A stretch of DNA of 62,837 bases from an uncultured Verrucomicrobia subdivision 3 bacterium (GTDB lineage Bacteria; Verrucomicrobiota; Verrucomicrobiia; Limisphaerales; UBA8199): positions 1-62,837 of the forward strand of contig CAIWMU010000175.1 in NCBI GenBank assembly GCA_903913865.1, given 5' to 3'. Position 1 is the first letter of the stretch; each line of letters opens with the position of its first letter. The notes below the pieces were generated by a model, which saw nothing but the letters and a program-made list of their open reading frames with translations, was not told the origin of the DNA and did not search any database. Both the position numbers and the translations under genes were made by a program. Of the stretch, positions 51,943-59,376 are shown one piece after another.

Positions 51943-52190
51943 GACCTCTTCCTCCACTCCAGAATGAACTGCAGGATCGCAGCGAAGCACCCCAACCCAC
52001 CGCCCAGCAACACACCCGTCGTGGCGCCGCAAAAGGTGGCGAAGCCCACCGGCTCCACATCCTGCCAGGGCACGATGTGCCGGAAGAAATCCGGCGTGAT
52101 GCGCCCCGCAGCAAAGCCGAACAAGCCGCCCATTGCCAGACCTGCCAGCGCGGCGAGTGTCACTGCGATAAATGTCTTCAAAAGAGTCAT
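51939..52190 (-). CDS. Small membrane protein of unknown function
   Basis: This 83-residue protein has two hydrophobic segments, TFIAVTLAALAGLAMGGLFGF and FATFCGATTGVLLGGGLGCFAA, and a basic end. Glycine-rich helices suggest packing in a small oligomer. It is coupled to the putative lipoprotein by a four-base overlap. The start at ATG 52190 is chosen because it begins the first membrane segment. Family unknown. Confidence 0.6.
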   Translation of the reverse strand: MTLLKTFIAVTLAALAGLAMGGLFGFAAGRITPDFFRHIVPWQDVEPVGFATFCGATTGVLLGGGLGCFAAILQFILEWRKRS

Positions 52191-52551
52191 GGCGCGAAAG
52201 GATTCACAAGGTTGCACATCACCGGCGGCGGACCCTCCGGAACGCGTGCACAATCCGTGCAATCAGTTGATGACTCAGGTTATTCCGTTTCACTTTCATA
52301 CCTGTGCCAGGCTGCTCCAACAGCCTCCCTCCCGGCGGCCCAACCCGGCGGCAGATCGGCAATCCCCCGCATGCATCGAGCTGGTTTCAAGTCCCGCACA
52401 CACTGCCGGTCATTGTGTGCCCATCCGGTGGTGGTGCAAATCAATAATTCCCAAACGGTTGGGCATGGCTGGATGGTCGCCCGTTCCGAAAGGAAGCCGT
52501 TGGTTGCCTCTCCACATGAAGATCCAACCGGGCGACTCCCTCCGCGTCCGG
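52191..52551. other. Intergenic region, possible small coupled frame
   Basis: A 91-codon minus-strand frame (52555-52280) begins by an ATGA overlap with the FMN-binding gene's stop. It has no recognisable composition, structure or family and is not counted as a gene. Nothing else is seen. Confidence 0.4.
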
Positions 52552-53004
52552 TCATATACGGGCCTTGCCCGTGATCGACTCCAGATGGATCCTGAACACT
52601 TTGGTCCTGCCGATACGCTGATCGATGTAATCCAACCCCTCTTTCAGGTAATCGGGGGAATACTTCCTCACCAACAGAAACAGGGCCTGTCTCCTCTCCT
52701 CGCCAGAGAGTTCCTCCACCGGGCCGGTGGCAATGACACTCTCATACCGGGTGCCGAACTGCTCGGGCAGCAACTGTGTGCGGCCAACCACGCAGAACGA
52801 GACTTTCGGGTTCACTGAGAGGATGTCGATCTTCCTGCCCTCCGGAGCGCAGTGGAAATAAATACTGTCACTCGTGAGTGCGAAATTCAGGGGAATGCCA
52901 TGAGGCACGCCGTCCGCGCTCGCCATGGAGAGGACACCATATTCAGCGGATTCGAGAAGTCTCCTGGCTTCCTCGATTCCCACGGCCCTGTCCTTGCGTC
53001 TCAT
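52552..53004 (-). CDS. Pyridoxamine 5'-phosphate oxidase-family FMN-binding protein
   Basis: This 150-residue split-barrel protein has YGVLSMASADGVPHGIPLNFA, IYFHCAPEGRKIDILSVNP and YESVIATGPVEEL, typical of the nitroimidazole-resistance-like (NimA-type) branch of the family. These bind FMN and reduce small molecules or serve as flavin sensors. No adjacent partner gene is obvious. The start at ATG 53004 gives the standard length. Confidence 0.85.
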   Translation of the reverse strand: MRRKDRAVGIEEARRLLESAEYGVLSMASADGVPHGIPLNFALTSDSIYFHCAPEGRKIDILSVNPKVSFCVVGRTQLLPEQFGTRYESVIATGPVEELSGEERRQALFLLVRKYSPDYLKEGLDYIDQRIGRTKVFRIHLESITGKARI

Positions 53005-53060
53005 GGGTTCTTTTCCGGCCCTCGCCCCGCCTCATGGTTGCACGGCACGGTCACAGCTTG

Positions 53061-53345
53061 TCAATCGAGCGAAGGCAGGTCGGTCACCGGGCGCCGAAGG
53101 CTGCCGGTCACAACCGTCGTAACGACAGCTGCCGCACCACAAGTGGATACGGCGAAGCAGGACGCAAGCCCGCGTGTGAAATCTGCCCCACTCAGCACGG
53201 CGAGCGAATACCAGCCAAGGAGGCTGGCTGCAACGAGAGCGACGACAAATATGCAGTAGCCGATGGCAACGCCCCCCCACTGAACGGTCGCGATCCCATT
53301 TCGAGTGCCGACAAATACAAGGTTTTTTGGGTGTGGTAGTTTCAT
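53061..53345 (-). CDS. Small two-segment membrane protein
   Basis: This 94-residue protein has two hydrophobic segments (AIGYCIFVVALVAASLLGW, FAVSTCGAAAVVTTVVTG) and a short charged C-terminus. The start at ATG 53345 has AGGA six bases upstream. No known family is recognised; it does not look like a toxin (no strong charge bias at the ends). Confidence 0.6.
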   Translation of the reverse strand: MKLPHPKNLVFVGTRNGIATVQWGGVAIGYCIFVVALVAASLLGWYSLAVLSGADFTRGLASCFAVSTCGAAAVVTTVVTGSLRRPVTDLPSLD

Positions 53346-53540
53346 GTTTTTTCCTGGCTGTGCGCGTAGCGGCAACTCTCAAATACGCTCTGCCCACATC
53401 TTAAGGGACCCCTGCGGGGAAGCACAGCAATAGTTTTCGGGGCGTCGATTTCAGCCTTCCCGGCGCCCGGACTTTTGGATCGGGAACCGGCTCCGGCAGC
53501 TCGGCGGCACCCGAAACATGCCGGCATCCCTCCCGTGCTT

Positions 53541-54695
53541 CTATCCGGCGTCAACCGCTTCAGCCAGCGGAACAGCCTCAATGTTCTTCCCCAGCGGGTA
53601 GCGCTTGTCGCCGGGATACACTACCCTGAGTTCATCCAGCTTCAGGTCCTCCATCGCGATCCGCATGGACCGTGTGAGGGTGGGGGCGTCCGTGCGCTTG
53701 CATTCAACGCCGATCCTCCGCCCGCGACAGAACAGGAGCAGGTCAAGCTCCGCCCCGTTGTGGGTGGCCCAGAAATAAGCCTCGTCCGGCCGCGCCGCCT
53801 TGAGGATTTCCTCAACGGCATAGCCCTCCCATGAGGCCCCCACCTTCGGATGATGCTCCAGGTCGCGCTGGCTGGTGATCCCCAGCAGGGCATGGAGAAG
53901 TCCGCTGTCGCGCACATAAATCTTCGGCGCCTTCACCTGCCTTTTCCCCAGATTCTCAAACCACGGCTGGAGTTGGCGGATCATGAACACCCCCGTCATC
54001 AGGTCCAGATAACGGCGGACGGTGGACTCATTGACGGCGAGCGCACGCGCGAGTTCAGCGGCGTTCCAGATCTGGCCGTGATAGTGGGCGATCATGTTCC
54101 AAAAGCGCTGGAGTGCGGCGGCGGGAATGGTCGTGCCCAGCTGCGGCATGTCCCGCTCCAGGAAGGTATTGAGGAACTGCCGCCGCCAGACCAGTGAGTC
54201 CGCCTCCGTGCGCGCAGTGTAGGAGAGGGGGAATCCCCCACGCAGCCAGTGCCGTGTTTGGGCCGACATCCCGAGATCCCCCAGCCGGAAGCCTTCCAGC
54301 GGTATCGTTTCGAGCCGGCCGGCAAGTGTTTCCGAGGATTGCCGGAGCAGTTCGGGAGCCGCACTGCCCAGAATGAGGAATCGGGCGGGAAGCGGTTTGC
54401 GATCCGCCAGCACCCTCAACAGCGGGAAGATGTCCGGCCTGCGCTGGACCTCATCTATGACCACCAATCCCCTCAACGGGCGCAGGGCCAGATCCGGTTC
54501 ATCAAGGCGCGCCAGGCTGGCCCGGTCCTCAAGATCAAAATAGTTGAGCGATCCCGGCGGCACAAACGTTCTGGCCAGCGTGGTCTTGCCCGATTGGCGC
54601 GCACCAAGCAGGGCAACCACCCGGCTCCGCTTCAGGGCGGCACGAATCCACCCTTCTTCAGTTTTCCGTGCGATCATGCGCCATATTCTATCCAT
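53541..54695 (-). CDS. ATP-binding protein with DUF4143 (AAA/DUF4143 family)
   Basis: This 384-residue P-loop ATPase has Walker A GARQSGKTT (about 31-39), LNYFDLED and Walker B LVVIDEVQRRPDIFPLL. LILGSAAPELLRQSSETLAGR follows, then a DUF4143 region with winged-helix part ELARALAVNESTVRRYLDLM. The C-terminal restriction-endonuclease-like fold has ELDLLLFCRGRRIGVECK. This family is widespread and poorly characterised; some members resemble nucleases or ATP-dependent DNA-associated proteins. It is divergent from the PocR hybrid kinase, with 237 bases between them. Confidence 0.88.
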   Translation of the reverse strand: MDRIWRMIARKTEEGWIRAALKRSRVVALLGARQSGKTTLARTFVPPGSLNYFDLEDRASLARLDEPDLALRPLRGLVVIDEVQRRPDIFPLLRVLADRKPLPARFLILGSAAPELLRQSSETLAGRLETIPLEGFRLGDLGMSAQTRHWLRGGFPLSYTARTEADSLVWRRQFLNTFLERDMPQLGTTIPAAALQRFWNMIAHYHGQIWNAAELARALAVNESTVRRYLDLMTGVFMIRQLQPWFENLGKRQVKAPKIYVRDSGLLHALLGITSQRDLEHHPKVGASWEGYAVEEILKAARPDEAYFWATHNGAELDLLLFCRGRRIGVECKRTDAPTLTRSMRIAMEDLKLDELRVVYPGDKRYPLGKNIEAVPLAEAVDAG

Positions 54696-54932
54696 GAAAT
54701 TCCCGCAGTCAATGCCGGATTTTCATGGATGCAAAAACCCTCGCACGGCCTGCCGGCCGGCACGGGCGGGAACACCCGCAAGGCGTTGCCACGTGCCGCC
54801 ACTCCGGATGCCCCACCCCGGGTTGTGCGGCCCGTGCTGTGCCACCGGAAAAACGGTATCAGCAGGCTTGTGCGGCGGACGCGGCTATGGCATCTTCAAC
54901 CACATGGGAGCTTTGGAAACGACGGATCTGTT

Positions 54933-57344
54933 ATGAATTACAAGTTGCAGGACCTGATTGATCTGGATCATTTCCAAGATCTGCAGAACCGGCTCAACCA
55001 GATCTATTCGTTTCCCTCGGCGATCATCGACAATGAAGGGAACATCCTCACATCCACTTCCTGGCAGGAGGTCTGCAGAAAGTTTCACAACCGGCAGCCG
55101 GGCTGTGAGTTGGAATGTCGGCTGAGCCACAATTACATCCTGAACCATCTGCACGAGGCCACTCCCGCCATCACCTACCGCTGCCCCCACGGTCTTGTCG
55201 ACAACGCAACACCCATCATCATTGGCGGGATCCACTACGGGAATTTTTTCACTGGCCAGTTCTTTTTGGAGAAGCCGGACATGGAGGCTTACCGGTCGCA
55301 GGCAGCCCACTTCAATCTTGATCCGCAGGAGTATCTGCAGGCGGTTGCGATGGTCCCCGTTTGGACCCAGGCCCAGCTGGACAGCTACGTCTACGTGATC
55401 AAGGGTCTGATAGGGATCATCTCGGAAAGCGGCCTGAAACGGCTGAGGGAGATCGAAGCCCGGAAGGAAATCGAGGCAAGCGAGAGCCGTTACAGAACGC
55501 TTTTCGACCGTGCAAGCGATGGCATTCTCATCGTCTCAGAAGAGGGAAGACTCATCTCGGTGAACGAATCCTTCGCCAGGATGCACGGTTATGCCCCCAA
55601 CGAGATGCAGAGCCTGAGCCTGCGGGATCTGGACACACCCGCCACGCTGCGGCTGCTCCCTGAACGGATGGCCCGCTTGTTAAGCGGTGAACCGCTGACA
55701 TTCGAGGTGGACCATTACCACCGCGATGGCCACGTGATCTCACTGGAGGTTTCCGCGAGCGTGATCTCCATGGGAGGAAAGTTCGTCGTCCAAAGTTTCC
55801 ACCGGGACATCACCAGCCGAAAGCAGGAGGAGGAGGCACGGCGGGAGGGCGAACGCTTGCACCAGACGATTCTGCAAACGGCGATGGATGGCTTCTGGCT
55901 TTCTGATCTCGAAGGGCAGCTGCTGGAGGTAAACGATGCCTACTGCCGCATGAGCGGCTACAGCCAGCAGGAGTTGCTCGGCATGACAATCACCTCCCTC
56001 GAGGTGGGCGAATCGGAGCAGCTCACCAAAGCCCACCTGAGCCGGATCATCACGCAGGGGGAGGACCGGTTTGAATCCCGGCACCGGCGAAAGGATGGTG
56101 CGATTTTTGAGGTTGAGGTGAGTGCCCAATACCGCTCCGTCGCCGGCGGCAGGGTGGTGGCGTTTCTCCGGGATATCACGAAGCAGAAGGCCCTTGAGGA
56201 GCATCTCCGCCAGTCGCAGAAGCTGGAGTCCATCGGCCGGCTGGCCGGTGGTGTGGCCCATGATTTCAACAACATCCTGGCCGTGATCATGATGCATCTC
56301 AGCCTGCTCAGGGAGCAGCAGGGTATCGATGCAGATGCCCAGGATGCGCTGAAGGAGTTGATGGCCGAGACCGACCGGGCCACAAATCTGACCCGCCAGT
56401 TGCTCATGTTCAGCCGGCGCTCCGTTCTGGAGGTCCGCGTTCTTGACGTGAACGAGTTGATGCAAGACCTGTTGCGGATGCTGGGCTGCCTGATCGGTGA
56501 ACACATCACCATCCAGTTCGACCGCAGCCATGCCGCCATGCTCGTGGAGGCGGATCCGGGAATGCTTGAGCAGGTGTTCATGAACCTGTTGATGAATGCC
56601 CGGGATGCCATGGCCAAGGGCGGAAGGATCAGCATCAGGACCGAACTGTTCGAGGCTGACGCCACTTGTGTAAAGGGGAACAGCGAGGTGCAGCCGGGAT
56701 TGTTCGTCTGCGTGACAGTCACAGATACGGGCCTGGGAATGGATGCAGCCACAATCAAACGCATCTTTGACCCCTTCTTCACAACAAAAGGCCCGGGCAA
56801 GGGCACGGGATTGGGCCTGGCAACGGTTTACGGGATTGTTGCCCAGCACAAGGGCTGGGTGGACGTGGAAAGCGCTCCCGACCGGGGGGCATCATTCAGG
56901 GTCTTTCTGCCCACCACAGCCAAACCGGTGGCGGTCCGCCCGGGTGCGGAGAAATTATCCGTGATTCGTGGAAATGAAACGGTTTTGCTGGTTGAGGATG
57001 CGGTGAACGTTCGACAGATCGTCTCACGGGGCCTGCAGTTGCTCGGTTATCGTGTGCTGGAGGCGGGCAACGGGCATGAGGCGATGAGGCTGTGGCAGGA
57101 TCACGGCGCGCACGTGGACCTGCTCCTCGCTGACATGGTGATGCCGGAGGGGATGACCGGACTGGACCTCGCAGAAAAGCTCAAGGAAAGAAAACCCGCA
57201 TTGAAAGTCATCATCTCCAGCGGGTTCAATGCGGAATCATTTTCGCCCGACCGCCCCACTGCTGCGGGGATTTTCTACCTCCAGAAGCCATACAAGGTGG
57301 AAGATCTGTCCAAATCGATCCGGGCCTGTCTGGATCGGCCTTGA
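54933..57344 (+). CDS. PocR-domain hybrid sensor histidine kinase
   Basis: This 803-residue kinase opens with a PocR ligand-binding domain (about 5-175): LQDLIDLDHFQDLQNRLN..., the Cys-containing segment CELECRLS and YRCPHGLVDNATPIIIGG. Two PAS/PAC domains follow (about 185-420). The HisKA region has LAGGVAHDFNNILAVIMMHL (His about 442), then an ATPase with NLLMNARDAM and GKGTGLGLATVYGIV, and a C-terminal receiver (VLLVEDAVNVRQIV, LLLADMVMP). PocR domains bind small ligands or metals, often with Cys. Start ATG 54933 is chosen because it begins the PocR domain. There is no downstream regulator; the next gene is convergent. Confidence 0.9.
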   Translation: MNYKLQDLIDLDHFQDLQNRLNQIYSFPSAIIDNEGNILTSTSWQEVCRKFHNRQPGCELECRLSHNYILNHLHEATPAITYRCPHGLVDNATPIIIGGIHYGNFFTGQFFLEKPDMEAYRSQAAHFNLDPQEYLQAVAMVPVWTQAQLDSYVYVIKGLIGIISESGLKRLREIEARKEIEASESRYRTLFDRASDGILIVSEEGRLISVNESFARMHGYAPNEMQSLSLRDLDTPATLRLLPERMARLLSGEPLTFEVDHYHRDGHVISLEVSASVISMGGKFVVQSFHRDITSRKQEEEARREGERLHQTILQTAMDGFWLSDLEGQLLEVNDAYCRMSGYSQQELLGMTITSLEVGESEQLTKAHLSRIITQGEDRFESRHRRKDGAIFEVEVSAQYRSVAGGRVVAFLRDITKQKALEEHLRQSQKLESIGRLAGGVAHDFNNILAVIMMHLSLLREQQGIDADAQDALKELMAETDRATNLTRQLLMFSRRSVLEVRVLDVNELMQDLLRMLGCLIGEHITIQFDRSHAAMLVEADPGMLEQVFMNLLMNARDAMAKGGRISIRTELFEADATCVKGNSEVQPGLFVCVTVTDTGLGMDAATIKRIFDPFFTTKGPGKGTGLGLATVYGIVAQHKGWVDVESAPDRGASFRVFLPTTAKPVAVRPGAEKLSVIRGNETVLLVEDAVNVRQIVSRGLQLLGYRVLEAGNGHEAMRLWQDHGAHVDLLLADMVMPEGMTGLDLAEKLKERKPALKVIISSGFNAESFSPDRPTAAGIFYLQKPYKVEDLSKSIRACLDRP

Positions 57345-57355
57345 GGTCGAAAACC

Positions 57356-57385
57356 CCGACCGTCCGGAGTCGGCTCGCATTTTGT
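57356..57385 (+). terminator. Weak hairpin after the PocR kinase
   Basis: CCGAC (57356-57360) and GTCGG (57369-57373) form a short stem followed within ten bases by ATTTTGTTTG. It lies between convergent genes. The stem is short, so this is a weak call. Confidence 0.35.
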
Positions 57386-57447
57386 TTGTCGTTTACAAGA
57401 GGTGACCGCACCGTCTCCTGACGGGGGAGATCGTAGAACGCCCCCTC

Positions 57448-58650
57448 CTAATAGAGCAGGTAGCCCTGGATGGTTTCCTTCCACTGCCGCTCATCCGGGG
57501 TCAGTCGTGCATCAAGTTCCCCGGGCGTGGAATCGGGATCATCCACCCACTCCCGCAGGAAAGTGCCGCCACTCAGAAGGTCGATGGCCAGGCGGTCGGT
57601 CTCGTATTCGTATTCCAGAGTGTGCCAGATCTTGTAGTCGGGATACTCCATCCGTAACGCCTTCAGCAGCAGCGCCCCAAGCCTGTAGGGACGGAATACT
57701 TCATGGCGGTAGCCGGAGAAATCGGTCTGGATTTGGACACCGGAACAGAGCCTGCCCTGGTGTTTCTGGAAGGTGGGGGAAAAGTTGCACAACCGCACCC
57801 GGCATCCCTCCAGCCATCCCGGGGCAACACTGCGGGCACAGCGCAGCACCCGGTTGAAATCCACATCCGGCGCCCCCACAATCTCCAGCGGGTTGGTTGT
57901 GCCCCTTCCCTCGGAAAGCGTTGTGCCCTCAAACAGCACCGTGCCCGGAAAGCACCGCGCCATGTTCAGGCTCGATGCATTCGGGCTGGGGTTGGTCCAC
58001 GGCAGTTCAAACAGCGGCCAGCCATGGCCCGGAGCAGCATCCAGATCGTAGTCCACCATGGGCACCACCGTCAGATCCACCTTCAGCCCGCGCAAATCCG
58101 CATACCACCGCGCAAACTCGCCCAGCGTCAGCCCATGCCGCATCGCGAGGGGGCCCACTCCGATGAAACTTTCCCACCCCGGCTCCAGGATGGTTCCCTC
58201 AATCGGCCGGCCCGCAGGATTTGGCCGGTCCAGCACCCAGACGCTTCGACCCGCATCCGCAGCCTCCTCCAGCATGTAGGCCAGCGTGGTGATGAAGGTG
58301 TAAATCCGCGTCCCAATGTCCTGCAGGTCCACCAGCAGAACATCGAAGCTCTCCATCTGTTCCGGTGTCGGCCTCCGCACCGTCCCATAAAGGCTGTAAA
58401 CAGGAATCCTCAGCGCCGGATCCACATAATCATCCGACTCGATCATGTTGTCCTGCTTGTCCCCCCGCATCCCGTGCTGGGGGCCGAAGGCGGCCGAGAG
58501 CCGGATATCCGGGCAGGCCGCGAGGGCATCCAAAGTGTGCTCCCCCTGCCGGGTGAGCGATGCCGGATGCCCGAGAAGGGCCACCCGCCGCCCCGCCAAT
58601 CCCGCCCGCACATCCGGCCGTTCAAGAAGTTGATCAACGCCAAGTTTCAT
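57448..58650 (-). CDS. namZ: DUF1343 / NamZ-type exo-beta-N-acetylmuramidase family protein
   Basis: This 400-residue protein has the family order RVALLGHPASLTRQGEHTLD, FGPQHGMRGDKQDNM, VYSLYGTVRRPT, LLVDLQDIGTRIYTFI, VLDRPNPAGR and LPWTNPSPNASSLNMARCFPG. Also present are LFEGTTLSEGRGTTNP and FSPTFQKHQGRLCSGVQIQ. NamZ enzymes remove N-acetylmuramic acid from the non-reducing end of peptidoglycan fragments. No signal peptide is visible, so it would be cytoplasmic here. It may serve cell-wall recycling. It is convergent with the PocR kinase. Confidence 0.88.
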   Translation of the reverse strand: MKLGVDQLLERPDVRAGLAGRRVALLGHPASLTRQGEHTLDALAACPDIRLSAAFGPQHGMRGDKQDNMIESDDYVDPALRIPVYSLYGTVRRPTPEQMESFDVLLVDLQDIGTRIYTFITTLAYMLEEAADAGRSVWVLDRPNPAGRPIEGTILEPGWESFIGVGPLAMRHGLTLGEFARWYADLRGLKVDLTVVPMVDYDLDAAPGHGWPLFELPWTNPSPNASSLNMARCFPGTVLFEGTTLSEGRGTTNPLEIVGAPDVDFNRVLRCARSVAPGWLEGCRVRLCNFSPTFQKHQGRLCSGVQIQTDFSGYRHEVFRPYRLGALLLKALRMEYPDYKIWHTLEYEYETDRLAIDLLSGGTFLREWVDDPDSTPGELDARLTPDERQWKETIQGYLLY

Positions 58651-58727
58651 GGTCGGGCCCAGTCTTCCAAAAGATCGCGCCTACTGCCAGAAAACATCGC
58701 TGCGGGTTGAACTCCGCATGCCCTGCC

Positions 58728-59105
58728 TCACTCCACCTTCCGAACTCCAGACACAATACTCTCCGCCCTTCCGTAGCCCCCGAGATTGTAAACCTGCGTG
58801 TAGCCGATGGACTTCAGTGACTGTTTTCCAATCCCGCTCCGCCCGCCGCTCAGGCAGTGCACCAACAGCGGCTTCTCACGGTCCGGGGCCACCCTCGCAA
58901 TCTCCTCCTTCAAACGATCCAGAGGTACGTTGATCGCTCCTGTGATATGGTTCTCCCGGAACTCCGCCTCCGTCCGCACGTCAATCACCTTCGCCCCGGC
59001 CAGCAGCAACTCACGCGCCATGGCGGGGCTGACGAAACTCACGCGCTTTAACAACAGGAAGGCGATAATCACACCGCCCACGATCAGGATCATTTTAATG
59101 CTCAT
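58728..59105 (-). CDS. Membrane-anchored rhodanese-like protein
   Basis: This 125-residue protein has an N-terminal hydrophobic anchor (MILIVGGVIIAFLLL). The rhodanese domain contains KVIDVRTEAEFRENHITGAINVPLD and the catalytic loop LVHCLSGGRSG with its Cys. It ends GYTQVYNLGGYG. Rhodaneses transfer sulfane sulfur; the anchor suggests the membrane surface. ATG 59105 is chosen because it begins the anchor. Confidence 0.87.
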   Translation of the reverse strand: MSIKMILIVGGVIIAFLLLKRVSFVSPAMARELLLAGAKVIDVRTEAEFRENHITGAINVPLDRLKEEIARVAPDREKPLLVHCLSGGRSGIGKQSLKSIGYTQVYNLGGYGRAESIVSGVRKVE

Positions 59106-59376
59106 GTATAATTCAAGGTTGGCCGGCAGCCGCACAAACCGGCACAGCCAATCATCCCCTTTCAAGAGCCACCGGCCCGGAAAAAGTTACAGGCAATGCC
59201 CGGGGCAGCCCTGTTCGCGCACCGCACCTTGCTTTCAGGCCATTCTTCCCATTTACTTGCTGCATGAATAAGACCGGACAACTCACCCTGCAGGTCGGGC
59301 ATCACCGTGTGCATGCCTCGGAATCCGTGCCGGAGTTGGCTCTGGAAATCCACCTCCCCCGTCCCCTTGTAATCCC

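Noticed and set aside
52280-52555. 91-codon frame coupled to the FMN-binding gene
   Set aside because: The ATGA overlap is suggestive, but there is no ribosome-binding site, hydrophobic pattern or recognisable composition.
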